This document shows, piece after piece, positions 1 through 9,048 of a stretch of DNA of 64,000 nucleotides. The stretch is from Campylobacter ureolyticus ACS-301-V-Sch3b (GTDB lineage: Bacteria > Campylobacterota > Campylobacteria > Campylobacterales > Campylobacteraceae). A program made the position numbers and the translations under genes. The stretch spans positions 242,604-306,603 of the forward strand of contig NZ_KE340326.1 of assembly GCF_000413435.1 (NCBI RefSeq), written 5' to 3'. The notes under the pieces were generated by a model. It did not search any database. It was not told the DNA's origin and worked only from the letters and a program-made list of their open reading frames with translations. How positions within the stretch are numbered: the first letter of the stretch is position 1; each line of letters begins with the position of its first letter.

Positions 1-1
1 T

Positions 2-1177
2 TTTAAAACAAGTGAAAATTTTCCATATAACTACTATAAAGCCGACCTTGAGAATAAAATCACAAAAACCTTAAAAGAGGTTGAAAAAACTATTTTAATA
101 GCTTGTGAAGTCGATATACCAGTAGCTGAAATGATGCATCTAAAAAAAGAGTTAATTAGCATAAACACAAACGCGCATTTACTTTTAATCCATCACCTAA
201 AAGAGATAAACAATAAAAAAACAAGAACTGATTACCGCTATATCCAAAGTCTTAAATTTCTGTCTTTTTCACTAATTATTACAATAATTTTCTTTTTTAT
301 GTTAGTTTTTGCACTCACAATAAATTCTAAAAAAATAAATGAAAAACTTGAAAGAAGCGTTAAAAGAAAAACAAAAGCCCTAAAAGAGCTAAATGAAAAT
401 TTGGAAAAAAGACTTGAAAAAGAGCTAATAATTTCTAGAAAAAAAGATCAAACCATTTTTTTACAATCCAAAAATGCAAGCTTAGGTGAAATGCTTGAAA
501 ATGTATCTCATCAATGGCGCCAACCTTTAGGAGCAATTTCTATGATAATACAAAGCTTTGAAACTAAACTTGAAAAAAATAAACTAACTCCTGAGTTTGT
601 AAAAAGCCAAGTAAATGAGGCTATGATTTTGGCAAATGGAATGTCACAAACTTTAGAAGATTTTAGAAGTTTTTATAGCCCAACAAAAGCTAAAAAAACA
701 TTTACATTAAATGAAGTTATAAACGATGCAATAAGACTTACTAAGTATTTGCTTCAAAAAAAAGAGATTGAATTGATTTTTGATAAGAGCCAAGAAATAA
801 CAATATACTCTTTTAAGAATGAGCTTTTGCAAGTTTTGATAAACATCATAAACAATGCAAAAGATGCAATAGATGAAAAAGAAGATATTAAATTTATTTG
901 GATAAAACTTACAAAGCTTGATGGTTTTGCTAGAGTTGAAATTATAGATAATGGTGGTGGAATTGATGCCATCATAATAGATAAAATTTTTGAACCATAT
1001 TTTACTACAAAACATAAAAGCTTAGGAACTGGTATTGGGCTTTATATGAGTAAAAACATCGTTGAAAAGCACCTAAAAGGAAACTTATATGTAAAAAATG
1101 TTATACTTGGAAGAAGCAAAAAAGAGTATAAATGTGCAAATTTTATAATAGATTTGCCACTAAAGGATGAGTCATGA
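2..1177 (+). CDS. Sensor histidine kinase (5' end outside window)
   Basis: The frame is open from base 2, so the start lies upstream of the window; the ATG at 131 is an internal methionine. The visible part ends a likely periplasmic sensor region, then has one membrane segment (about nt 255-325), a charged coiled linker, and a complete kinase core. The phosphoacceptor His is at nt 509-511 in the motif SHQWRQPL, a form common in Campylobacterota kinases. The ATP lid has the N box NIINNAKDAI, G1 DNGGGI, F box FEPYFTTK and G2 GTGIGLYMSK. It ends in a 4-base ATGA overlap with the response regulator, so the two are translationally coupled. The signal sensed cannot be read from the sequence. Confidence 0.93.
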   Translation, partial: FKTSENFPYNYYKADLENKITKTLKEVEKTILIACEVDIPVAEMMHLKKELISINTNAHLLLIHHLKEINNKKTRTDYRYIQSLKFLSFSLIITIIFFFMLVFALTINSKKINEKLERSVKRKTKALKELNENLEKRLEKELIISRKKDQTIFLQSKNASLGEMLENVSHQWRQPLGAISMIIQSFETKLEKNKLTPEFVKSQVNEAMILANGMSQTLEDFRSFYSPTKAKKTFTLNEVINDAIRLTKYLLQKKEIELIFDKSQEITIYSFKNELLQVLINIINNAKDAIDEKEDIKFIWIKLTKLDGFARVEIIDNGGGIDAIIIDKIFEPYFTTKHKSLGTGIGLYMSKNIVEKHLKGNLYVKNVILGRSKKEYKCANFIIDLPLKDES

Positions 1178-1842
1178 AAAAAAGAAATTTAGATATATTG
1201 TCAAATTTTGATATTTTATACATTGAGGATGAAACACATCTGCTTCATCAAACAACAACTGTTTTAGAAGATTTTGTAAGAAATTTATATCCTTGCCCAA
1301 GCCTAAAAAAAGCTTATGAAGTACTTGAAAATAAAAATATTGATGCAATAATTAGTGATATTTTACTTGAAGAGGCAACAGGAATCGAGCTTTTAAGAAA
1401 TTTAAGAAAAGAAGATAATGACACTCCTATGATTTTCACCACAGCTTATACAGATACAAAATATCTTCTTGAGGCTATAAAATTTGGTGCAAATAACTAC
1501 CTTGTAAAGCCAATAAATATAAAAGAACTCTTAAATTCACTTTATGATGTACTTTTGCCAAAAATAAAAGATAAAGAAATTGATAAAAATAAAAATATTA
1601 TAAGAATGGTGGCTTTGGTAACTGATACAAAAGCAGTTGAAGTAATAAAGTTTATTATTAATAATCTAGATGAAAACTTAGTATTTAACCACACATACAA
1701 CGACATTATGGACAATATAGATGTTAGCAAACCAACCATTATAAAACTTTTTAAACAGCTTGGCGATTTAGAAGTTTTAGTAAAATTACAAAATGCAAAA
1801 TATCAGTTTAACCCATCAAAATTAAACAATGTGGAGATTTAA
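1174..1842 (+). CDS. Response regulator, receiver plus winged-helix-like output
   Basis: 222 residues. The receiver domain spans about 10-125: acidic pair E18-D19-E20, phospho-acceptor D62 in IISDILL, switch Thr about 90-91, and K113 in LVKP. The C-terminal 85 residues do not look like OmpR, NarL or NtrC outputs. The stretch DVSKPTIIKLFKQLGDLEVL followed by a short wing resembles the winged helix of RepL/Crp-type DNA-binding proteins; that assignment is inference. Cognate of the overlapping kinase. The stop codon shares a base with the selA start (TAATG), so the regulator is co-transcribed with selA. Confidence 0.9.
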   Translation: MKKRNLDILSNFDILYIEDETHLLHQTTTVLEDFVRNLYPCPSLKKAYEVLENKNIDAIISDILLEEATGIELLRNLRKEDNDTPMIFTTAYTDTKYLLEAIKFGANNYLVKPINIKELLNSLYDVLLPKIKDKEIDKNKNIIRMVALVTDTKAVEVIKFIINNLDENLVFNHTYNDIMDNIDVSKPTIIKLFKQLGDLEVLVKLQNAKYQFNPSKLNNVEI

Positions 1843-3173
1843 TGAAAATAGACTTACCAAAAGTGGATAAAATCGCAAATTTGGCTGAATTTAAAGACTA
1901 TTTTTATCCACTTGTTTTAAATTTAGCCAAACAAATTATCGAAAAAGAGAGAAAAAAAGCTCTTTTAAATTTAGAGTATAAAGATGAACAAGGTATTATT
2001 GAGGCGATAAAAAGTGAGTATGAAATTTATAAAAATTTAGAGTTAAAGCCCTTGATAAATGCAACTGGCGTTGTGATTCATACAAATTTAGGAAGAAGTG
2101 TTATAAATGAAGAGTTGCTTCAAAGAGCCCAAAAAACAATAACTTCTTACTCAAATTTAGAATATGACTTAAAAACTGGAAAAAGAGGGCTAAGATACAA
2201 CTACACAGCAAAGCTTTGCTCCATGCTTTTTGACTGTGAGGATGCTTTGATCGTAAATAACAATGCAAGTGCTGTTTTTTTAGTCTTAAATACATTTGCC
2301 AAAAATAGTGAAGTTATCGTTAGTAGAGGCGAGTTAGTTGAGATTGGTGGAAGCTTTAGAATTCCAGAAGTTATGGCAAGCTCAGGCGCGATTTTGCATG
2401 AAGTTGGCACAACAAACAAGACAAATTTAAACGACTATGAAAAAGCTATCAATGAAAACACAAAAATGCTTATGAAGGTTCATCAATCAAACTTCAACAT
2501 TCAAGGTTTTAGCCAAAATGTAAGTGCAAGTGAAATTTCAAATTTGGCTAAAAAGTGCGGTTTAATAAGCTATTATGACCTAGGAAGTGCTTATGTAAAT
2601 GAGCTTCCATACTCTTTAAGTACTCATGAACCACCACTTAAAAAGGTTCTTCAAAGCGCTGTAAATTTAGTTAGCTTTAGCGGCGATAAGCTTTTTGGAA
2701 GTGTACAATGTGGGCTGATTTTAGGTAAAAAAGAGCTGATAGATGAGCTTAAAAAAAACCAACTTTTAAGAATGCTACGAGTTGATAAGATAACTCTAAG
2801 TATCTTAAATGAAACCCTAAAAGCCTACATCAACAAAGAATTTAACCTCATCCAAACAACTCATCAAATTTACAAAGACATTGATGAGCTAACTGATATG
2901 GCAAATTTAGTAAAAGCAAATGTAGCCACGCCATCAAAAGTAGTAAAAACAAAAACTTTTATAGGTGGTGGAACGCTTCCTTGCAAAGAATATCCTAGCA
3001 TTGCATTGGCTTTTTTGGGAAACCCGATAGAGTTAGAGCAAAAATTTAGAGAAAAAAGAGTTATTGGAAGAATTGAAAATGATAAATTTATGCTTGATTT
3101 TAGAAGCATAATGGATAAAGACTTGCAAAATCTAATCAAAATTTGCAACGAAATTTTTAGAGAACAGCCTTAA
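1842..3173 (+). CDS. selA: L-seryl-tRNA(Sec) selenium transferase SelA
   Basis: Cytoplasmic PLP enzyme that converts Ser-tRNA(Sec) to Sec-tRNA(Sec) using selenophosphate. 443 residues, normal for the family. Visible family signatures are LKPLINATGVVIHTNLGRS (about 68-86), the phosphate-binding VNNNASA region (about 138-144) and the PLP lysine K283 in SFSGDKLFG. The start has a GGAG site about 10 bases upstream and overlaps the response regulator stop by one base. selB follows after 9 bases. Its presence implies at least one selenoprotein, most likely formate dehydrogenase, plus selC and selD elsewhere, since none is seen here. Confidence 0.97.
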   Translation: MKIDLPKVDKIANLAEFKDYFYPLVLNLAKQIIEKERKKALLNLEYKDEQGIIEAIKSEYEIYKNLELKPLINATGVVIHTNLGRSVINEELLQRAQKTITSYSNLEYDLKTGKRGLRYNYTAKLCSMLFDCEDALIVNNNASAVFLVLNTFAKNSEVIVSRGELVEIGGSFRIPEVMASSGAILHEVGTTNKTNLNDYEKAINENTKMLMKVHQSNFNIQGFSQNVSASEISNLAKKCGLISYYDLGSAYVNELPYSLSTHEPPLKKVLQSAVNLVSFSGDKLFGSVQCGLILGKKELIDELKKNQLLRMLRVDKITLSILNETLKAYINKEFNLIQTTHQIYKDIDELTDMANLVKANVATPSKVVKTKTFIGGGTLPCKEYPSIALAFLGNPIELEQKFREKRVIGRIENDKFMLDFRSIMDKDLQNLIKICNEIFREQP

Positions 3174-3182
3174 GGATATTTA

Positions 3183-5009
3183 ATGCAAAGTATGATAATT
3201 GGCACCGCAGGACACATAGATCACGGCAAGACTTCACTCATAAAAGCGCTAAATGGCTTTGAGGGTGATGAGATGAAAAGTGAGATCGAAAAAGGCATAA
3301 CAATTGATTTAAGCTTTTCAAATTTGAAAAAAGGTGATGAAAATATCGCTTTTGTAGATGTTCCTGGACATGAAAACTTAGTTAAAACTATGATTTCAGG
3401 AGCCTATGCATTTGATGCGGCGATGCTAGTTGTAGCTAGCAATGACTCGCTCATGCCTCAAACCAAAGAGCATATTCAAATTTTATCGCTCCTTAATGTA
3501 AAAAGTTTGATTTTATGTATCACAAAGTGCGATCTAACAAGCAAAGATGAGCAACTTAGCGCCCAAAACCAAACCCTTAAATATATAGAAAATTTTAAAA
3601 ACTTAGAAGTTTTAAAAACCTTTTTTGTAAGCATAAAAGATGAACTTTCCATAGCTGAGCTTAAAAACTTTTTATTTACATTAAAACCTAAAAAACGTGA
3701 AGAAAGTGCCTTAACAAGATACTATATCGATAGAGTTTTTAGCTTTAAAGGAGTTGGCACAATTGTCACTGGAAGCTTGATAGAGGGCACTATAAAAGAA
3801 AACGAAAGGCTTTTTTGCCTAGATATAAATAAAGAGTTTTTAGTAAAAAGCATTCAAGTCCATGATGAGTTTACCAAATTTGCCACTCATCCAAACAGAG
3901 TTGCGTTAAATTTGGCAAATGCAAAAACAAGTGAGCTTAAAAAAGGCTATATTTTAAGTAAAAAGGGCTTTTTTAGAGGCTTTAAAGAGATTGATACTGT
4001 ATTTTATGGAGAGATTTCTCATACAAGTGAGGTTATTTTTTGTGTTGGAAGTAGGCAAATCGAGGCAAAAGCTTTGGTTTTAAGTACAAAAGAAGAGCAA
4101 AGTTTTGTAACTTTTAAGTTTGAAAAAGAGCTATTTTTGAAATTTAACGAAGCTTTTGTAGTGCTTGAAAACTCACGTGTGATTGGTGGTGGAAGAGTTT
4201 TAAACCCAATTAGCGAACCACTTAAAAAAGCTCAAAAAATAGAGTTTTTAATGCGCCTTTTAGAAAAAGATTTTAAAAAAGTTTTTGAGATTTTAACCGC
4301 CACTCACAAACACGGCTTTGGACTTATCTCATCATTTCAAAGATTTGATCTAACCCATGAAGAAGCTTTAGAAGTCGCAAGCTCGCTAAATCAAGTATTT
4401 GTTGATAAAGAGGGGCTTTGTATTTACGGCCTTGAAGCTTTAAGCGATTTAAAAAAAATAATTAAGTTTATAATAGAAAAAAATAAATTTGCTGTTATTT
4501 CGGCTCAAAGTATTGCCATTAAAATAACCTGGACAACAAATGAGTTTGCAAATTTTGCTCTTGATGAGTTAGTAAAAGAAAAAATTTTAGAAAAAAACAA
4601 TCTTTTATATGTTAAAAAAGGTGTTGAATTAAACAGCATTGAAGAAAATTTAACCGATAAAATTTTTAATATTTTAGAAAGCTCAAAACTCACTCCAAAA
4701 GCTCCTTATAATATATATGATGACTTAGATATTGATAAAATTGTAGGTGATAATATTTTTAAAAGCTTAACAAAATCCAAAAAAATAGTTCGCCTAGCTC
4801 ATAATCTTTTTGTAACTTCATCAAATTTAAATCTTGCTATGAAAGAAATTAGAGAAATTATCAAAAAAAACGGCTTAGCAAATGTTCAAATTTTAAAAGA
4901 AAAACTTGGTCTTAGTCGTAAATTTGCAATAGCATATCTAGAATATTTAGATAAATTTGATGATATCAAAAATCTAGATAATGATAGAATGTTTATAAAT
5001 TTTAATTAA
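3183..5009 (+). CDS. selB: Selenocysteine-specific elongation factor SelB
   Basis: 608-residue GTPase that delivers Sec-tRNA(Sec) to UGA codons followed by a SECIS hairpin. The G1 motif is GHIDHGKTS near the N terminus, followed by G3 DVPGHEN and G4 TKCD. Domains 2 and 3 follow to about residue 340; the remaining C-terminal part has the length expected for the winged-helix array that binds SECIS RNA. AAGGAT lies just upstream of the ATG. Adjacent to selA, as in other Campylobacter genomes by recollection. A new promoter for the next gene begins directly after its stop. Confidence 0.97.
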   Translation: MQSMIIGTAGHIDHGKTSLIKALNGFEGDEMKSEIEKGITIDLSFSNLKKGDENIAFVDVPGHENLVKTMISGAYAFDAAMLVVASNDSLMPQTKEHIQILSLLNVKSLILCITKCDLTSKDEQLSAQNQTLKYIENFKNLEVLKTFFVSIKDELSIAELKNFLFTLKPKKREESALTRYYIDRVFSFKGVGTIVTGSLIEGTIKENERLFCLDINKEFLVKSIQVHDEFTKFATHPNRVALNLANAKTSELKKGYILSKKGFFRGFKEIDTVFYGEISHTSEVIFCVGSRQIEAKALVLSTKEEQSFVTFKFEKELFLKFNEAFVVLENSRVIGGGRVLNPISEPLKKAQKIEFLMRLLEKDFKKVFEILTATHKHGFGLISSFQRFDLTHEEALEVASSLNQVFVDKEGLCIYGLEALSDLKKIIKFIIEKNKFAVISAQSIAIKITWTTNEFANFALDELVKEKILEKNNLLYVKKGVELNSIEENLTDKIFNILESSKLTPKAPYNIYDDLDIDKIVGDNIFKSLTKSKKIVRLAHNLFVTSSNLNLAMKEIREIIKKNGLANVQILKEKLGLSRKFAIAYLEYLDKFDDIKNLDNDRMFINFN

Positions 5010-5028
5010 ATTGTTTAATATTTAATTA

Positions 5029-5034
5029 TATAAT
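5029..5034 (+). promoter_or_regulatory. -10 element of the dsb-like gene
   Basis: TATAAT, about 30 bases before the ATG of the periplasmic oxidoreductase, in a T-rich context with no clear -35, which is typical of Campylobacter vegetative promoters. A transcript would start near 5041. Confidence 0.5.
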
Positions 5035-5063
5035 CTAACAAAATTTTTAAAAAAAGGTGAAAA

Positions 5064-5780
5064 ATGAAAAAAATAGTTTTAACTTCAATTATCGCAGCAA
5101 GCTCAATGTTTGCAGCAACTGATGCGGAAATCAAAAATTTCTTTGAGCAAATGGTACCAGGTCATGCTATGAGCGTAGAAGTAGAAAAAAGAACCCCAAT
5201 CCCAGGATTAGATGGATTTGAAGAGGTTATTTATAAAGTAAGCCAAGGTGATTTTAGCCAAAAAGATGCAATTTATACAAAAGGTGATTTTATAGCTCAA
5301 GATCTTTTTAACATTAAAACAAAAAAAAGCTATAAAGAAGAGTTTATAAACGGTATGATAAATGAAAGTATTGCTGAAATCTATAAAAAAGAAGAGACAA
5401 AAAATATAATCAAACTTGGAAATGATCCTAAAAAAGAAACTTTAATTATGCTAAGTGATGCAGATTGCCCATTCTGTAAAAGAGAAATAGCAAGCATAGA
5501 GGATAATTTAAAAGAAAATAATTATGAAATAATTATGACTTCTATCCACGGACCAGCTTCTCATGCAAAAAGTGCTAAAATTTACGAAGAAGTAGCTAAA
5601 GCAAAAAATGATGCTGAGAAAATAAAAGTTCTTAAAAAATACTATGCTGATAATATCCCAGCAGTTGAGGGAGTAGATCAAAAAGAAATCGATAGACTTA
5701 ACTCTTTAGCTGAGAAATACTTCAAAGCTGGCGTTCAAGGCGTTCCATATATTGTAAATAAAAAAGAACTTGTAAAATAA
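5064..5780 (+). CDS. Periplasmic DsbC/DsbA-like thiol-disulfide oxidoreductase
   Basis: 238 residues with an N-terminal signal peptide (MKKIVLTSIIAASSMFAA). The thioredoxin-fold active site is CPFC (C135, C138) within SDADCPFCKRE, and the cis-proline loop is GVPY near the C terminus. The N-terminal 110 residues resemble the dimerisation region of DsbC/DsbG-type isomerases, so isomerase or reductase activity is more likely than a plain DsbA. C. jejuni, by recollection, carries a related gene at the same place after selB. It has its own -10 element and ends at a hairpin terminator, so it can be expressed independently of selAB. Confidence 0.88.
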   Translation: MKKIVLTSIIAASSMFAATDAEIKNFFEQMVPGHAMSVEVEKRTPIPGLDGFEEVIYKVSQGDFSQKDAIYTKGDFIAQDLFNIKTKKSYKEEFINGMINESIAEIYKKEETKNIIKLGNDPKKETLIMLSDADCPFCKREIASIEDNLKENNYEIIMTSIHGPASHAKSAKIYEEVAKAKNDAEKIKVLKKYYADNIPAVEGVDQKEIDRLNSLAEKYFKAGVQGVPYIVNKKELVK

Positions 5781-5789
5781 TAAAATATT

Positions 5790-5812
5790 AAAGTCCTAAA
5801 TTTTAGGACTTT
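5790..5812. terminator. Bidirectional hairpin terminator
   Basis: Perfect inverted repeat with 11-base arms (AAAGTCCTAAA / TTTAGGACTTT) between two convergent genes, the dsb-like gene and the small secreted protein. The flanks are A/T-rich on both sides. Confidence 0.7.
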
Positions 5813-5819
5813 AAAACAA

Positions 5820-5981
5820 CTAATGAGTTGGAATTTTAACTGCTTGAGTGCTGTTTTGATCTTTTAAAAACTCACTAAATTTTGTTTTATTGCTTTCAAT
5901 TTTATTTTTATTGCTCGTATTTAAATCACTTGCTGCGAAAATAAAATTAAAAAATAATGAAAATAAGATAATTTTTTTCAT
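5820..5981 (-). CDS. Small secreted protein, 53 residues
   Basis: Unrecognised. The minus-strand frame runs from ATG at 5981 to TAG at 5820. It begins with a convincing signal peptide (MKKIILFSLFFNFIFAASD) with likely cleavage after FAA, leaving about 35 polar residues rich in Asn, Lys, Ser and Thr. An AGGA site sits 8-9 bases upstream. It starts 9 bases after the mqnA stop, so it is the last gene of the gltX-to-mqnA operon, and the terminator at 5790-5812 follows it. There are no cysteines after the signal peptide, so it is not a lipoprotein. Function unknown. Confidence 0.6.
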   Translation of the reverse strand: MKKIILFSLFFNFIFAASDLNTSNKNKIESNKTKFSEFLKDQNSTQAVKIPTH

Positions 5982-5990
5982 GTTTTTTTC

Positions 5991-6668
5991 CTAATTTGGG
6001 TTAAAATTTAAAAGTCTTGCTTTTTTTAAAAACATATTTAAAGCTTTCTTTTCTTTTATGCAAATTTTATAACTTATATAGTTTAAATACCATAAAATTT
6101 CAGATTTCTTAACACTTCTTGATTTGGCGTATTGGCTTAAAATATATTGAGGAATTTTCACTTTACTTCTTAAAAATGAATTTGTTAAATTCTCATAGGC
6201 TTTTTTTGAGTCTATAAGACAAAAAACAGCAAAAACAAATGGTAAATTTGTTCTTTCATGCCAAATTTTTCCCATATCATAAAATTTATCAAAACCCTCA
6301 TCAAGATAACATTTTAATGCCTTATCGCCTATCACAACACTTCCATTTAAGCCTAAAACTTTGCTTAACATATTTGATGTCATAGAAGCTGGATCTAAAC
6401 TTTTAGCTGAGTTTTTTCTAACTAAAACACTTTTAACATCTTTTTTTGCAACAATTCCCATATTTAATTTTTTATATTTTTTTCGCCTACTTTCAACACT
6501 TGATATAACAGCAGCATCAACACGCCTATTGTAAAGTTTTTTACAAAGCACACTTGGTACATCTTTTTTAAACTCAATACCCTTTTTTACATAACTTGGA
6601 AGCGGATATTTTTTTAAAAACACATGAAAAGGAAGTAAATTTAAATAATCAATCTTTCCAAATAACAT
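5991..6668 (-). CDS. mqnA: Chorismate dehydratase MqnA (futalosine menaquinone pathway)
   Basis: 225 residues. The N terminus FGKIDYLNLLPFHVFL matches the family signature G.I.YLN..P. MqnA dehydrates chorismate to 3-enolpyruvylbenzoate, the first committed step of the futalosine route to menaquinone. MqnD of the same pathway lies at 27628. The protein is shorter than the usual 270-290 residues of MqnA, mainly through a compact C-terminal lobe, which appears normal for Campylobacter. It follows the lipoprotein gene by one base in the same operon. Cytoplasmic, no signal peptide. Confidence 0.85.
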   Translation of the reverse strand: MLFGKIDYLNLLPFHVFLKKYPLPSYVKKGIEFKKDVPSVLCKKLYNRRVDAAVISSVESRRKKYKKLNMGIVAKKDVKSVLVRKNSAKSLDPASMTSNMLSKVLGLNGSVVIGDKALKCYLDEGFDKFYDMGKIWHERTNLPFVFAVFCLIDSKKAYENLTNSFLRSKVKIPQYILSQYAKSRSVKKSEILWYLNYISYKICIKEKKALNMFLKKARLLNFNPN

Positions 6669-6669
6669 C

Positions 6670-6981
6670 TTACTCCTTATACGCTAAAACAAGGTTTATG
6701 GCAAAATTTCCGTAATATAAAATAGCTCTATCACCATTTATTGAGATAGAAACTTCATCGCTTGATAAAATTTGGCTTTTTGGGTTTTTTCTTAAAAGTT
6801 TAAATTCATTAAAATTTGCATCTTTTAAAACCGCACTTTGAAATCCATCACTACTTCTAAGCTCTACCACAACGCCATTTAAACCTATAAAATAAATAGC
6901 CTTTTGATTTTGTAAATTTAATGAGTCTTTAGAAGCACAACCAATAAATACAAAAATAAAAAAAGCTATAAAAAATCTCAT
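6670..6981 (-). CDS. Small putative lipoprotein
   Basis: 103 residues. The N terminus MRFFIAFFIFVFIGCASKD is a lipoprotein signal with a slightly atypical lipobox (FIGC), cysteine at position 15. The rest contains alternating short strands (IYFIGLNGVVVELRSSDGF; ISINGDRAILYYGNF) suggesting a small beta-sheet domain. I do not recognise a family. It sits one base from upp and one base from mqnA, so it is co-translated within the nucleotide/NAD/menaquinone operon; the context does not suggest a role. Confidence 0.75.
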   Translation of the reverse strand: MRFFIAFFIFVFIGCASKDSLNLQNQKAIYFIGLNGVVVELRSSDGFQSAVLKDANFNEFKLLRKNPKSQILSSDEVSISINGDRAILYYGNFAINLVLAYKE

Positions 6982-6982
6982 A

Positions 6983-7612
6983 CTAACTTAAGGTATTAAA
7001 AACCCTATCTCCAGCATCTCCAAGCCCTGGAACGATATAGCCTTTTTCATTTAAGCCCTCATCTATGGCTGAGACATATACATTAACATCTGGAAATTTC
7101 TCACTAAATTTCTTAAGTCCTTCTGGTGCTGCTATAATAGAGATAAATTTAATATTCTTAACGCCTTTTTGTTTTAAAAACTTAACTGCTTCAATAGCTG
7201 TCCCACCGGTTGCAAACATTGGATCAATTACAATTGCGGTTCTGTTTTTATAATCATCTGGAAGTTTTGCATAAAAGAAATTTGCTTCTAGGCTTTTTTC
7301 ATCTCTTTGAAATCCCAAAAATCCAACACTTGCATCAGGAATAATCTTAAACACTGCATCAAGCATACCAAGAGCAGCTCGTAAAATCGGGCAAATCATA
7401 ACTTTTGTTTTTAGTTTTTTGCAATTTGCAGTTGAAACTGGTGTTTGAACTTTTACATCTTTTAATTCTAAATCCCTGCAAGCTTCAAAAATTAAAAGAT
7501 ATGTTATCTCATCAATAAGCATTCTAAACTGAAAAGGATCAGTTTTAACATCTCTTAAAAAGGTAAGTTTATGTTCTATTAAAGGATGAGTTATGTGCTT
7601 TATATTTTTCAT
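6983..7612 (-). CDS. upp: Uracil phosphoribosyltransferase
   Basis: 209 residues, the usual length. Salvages uracil with PRPP to give UMP. The C-terminal signature DPMFATGGTAIEAV is the PRPP-binding loop, and the uracil-binding tail GYIVPGLGDAGDR is near the end. AAGGAAAAAT precedes the ATG. It follows pncB by 8 bases, so two phosphoribosyltransferases are adjacent in one operon. Confidence 0.97.
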   Translation of the reverse strand: MKNIKHITHPLIEHKLTFLRDVKTDPFQFRMLIDEITYLLIFEACRDLELKDVKVQTPVSTANCKKLKTKVMICPILRAALGMLDAVFKIIPDASVGFLGFQRDEKSLEANFFYAKLPDDYKNRTAIVIDPMFATGGTAIEAVKFLKQKGVKNIKFISIIAAPEGLKKFSEKFPDVNVYVSAIDEGLNEKGYIVPGLGDAGDRVFNTLS

Positions 7613-7620
7613 ATTTTTCC

Positions 7621-9048
7621 TTAAGCTTTATGATTGTTTATAATTTTTTCTCTTATATCCCATAGCTTTTGAGATAAATCTACTTTGTAACTTTGTGGTT
7701 TTATGTTTCTTAAATACTCTTCCCACATAGTTTTAAGCTCAGATTGTGTAAATTTAGCTATCTCATTTACACTTTTTTTCTTGCCTACAAATTTGCCATC
7801 TATAAAAAGTGGTTTTAAAAGTTTTTTAGCATAAAAATTTGAAAGTTTTTTTCTCTTATATGTATAAAGTGGGTGAAAAATTTCTACTTCATTAATATCT
7901 TCTAATTTTTCATCATCTAAGGTTATAAGATCTGCTAAAGCTTTGTTTGTGTCTTTATCATAAAATCTATATACTTGTTTATATCCTGGGTTATTTATCT
8001 TTCTTGGGTCATTTGAAATTTTCATTTTAGGTATAATTTCACCATTTTTTACAACCCCGCTTAATTTATAAACCCCACCAAGTGATGCATCATCGCTTGA
8101 AGTTATCATCCTTGTTCCAACACCCCAACTATCAATCTTTGCTCCACCATCTTTTAAATGCTGTATGCTATACTCATCAAGGTCGTTTGAACCAACAATA
8201 ATAGCTTCTTTAAAGCCGGCATTATCAAGCATAATTCTAGCTTCTTTGCTCAAATACTCTAAATCTCCAGAATCTATCCTAATGCCAAGAGGCTTAAAAC
8301 CTTTTTCTTTTAACTCTTTAAAAACTGTAATTGCATTTGGAACACCGCTACTTAAAGCATCATAAGTATCAACAAGCAAAAGGGCATTGTTTGGATAAAT
8401 TTTTGCATAAGCTCTAAAACTTTCAAGTTCATTATCAAAACTTTGAACCCAAGAATGAGAGTGTGTTCCAGCTACTTTTATATCAAATTCTTTTGCAGCT
8501 TCAACATTTGAAGTTGCCACGCAACCACCTACTATTGAAGCTTTTGCACCATAAAATCCAGCGCTTCTGCTTTGAGCTCTTCTTAGTCCAAATTCCATAA
8601 CACCATCACCTGCTGCACTTCTTACAATTCGTGAGCTTTTTGTAGCAATCAATGTTTGAAAATTTACAATATTTAAAATAGCAGTTTCAATTAGCTGAGC
8701 TTCTAAAATATTTGCTTTTACTCTAATGAGTGGCTCATGTGTAAATACAACACTTCCCTCTTCCATAGCATAAATTTCACTGCTAAATTTAAACTCTTTT
8801 AAATAGTTTAAAAAATCTTTGCTAAAAGAATTTAAGCCCTTCAAATACCTTATATCATCATCGCTAAATTTCAAATTTTTAATATAATCAACCACTTCAT
8901 TTATACCACAAAGTATGGCATATCCACCATTGCTAGGATGTTTTCTAAAGTAAACATCAAAAATGGCTACGGTATCTTTTTTTTCTTCAAAATACCCTTG
9001 CATCATACTAAGTTGGTAAAAATCGGTAAAAAGAGCTAAATTTTTCAT
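7621..9048 (-). CDS. pncB: Nicotinate phosphoribosyltransferase
   Basis: 475 residues. Converts nicotinate and PRPP to NaMN in NAD salvage. Seen in order: N-terminal LFTDFYQLSMMQGYFE, the central histidine region GTHSHSWVQSF (the autophosphorylated His region), and RIDSGDL. The ATGA overlap with the malic enzyme gene upstream indicates translational coupling. A nicotinamidase-like gene at 31932 would supply its substrate. The enzyme belongs to the longer bacterial NAPRTase type. Confidence 0.95.
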   Translation of the reverse strand: MKNLALFTDFYQLSMMQGYFEEKKDTVAIFDVYFRKHPSNGGYAILCGINEVVDYIKNLKFSDDDIRYLKGLNSFSKDFLNYLKEFKFSSEIYAMEEGSVVFTHEPLIRVKANILEAQLIETAILNIVNFQTLIATKSSRIVRSAAGDGVMEFGLRRAQSRSAGFYGAKASIVGGCVATSNVEAAKEFDIKVAGTHSHSWVQSFDNELESFRAYAKIYPNNALLLVDTYDALSSGVPNAITVFKELKEKGFKPLGIRIDSGDLEYLSKEARIMLDNAGFKEAIIVGSNDLDEYSIQHLKDGGAKIDSWGVGTRMITSSDDASLGGVYKLSGVVKNGEIIPKMKISNDPRKINNPGYKQVYRFYDKDTNKALADLITLDDEKLEDINEVEIFHPLYTYKRKKLSNFYAKKLLKPLFIDGKFVGKKKSVNEIAKFTQSELKTMWEEYLRNIKPQSYKVDLSQKLWDIREKIINNHKA

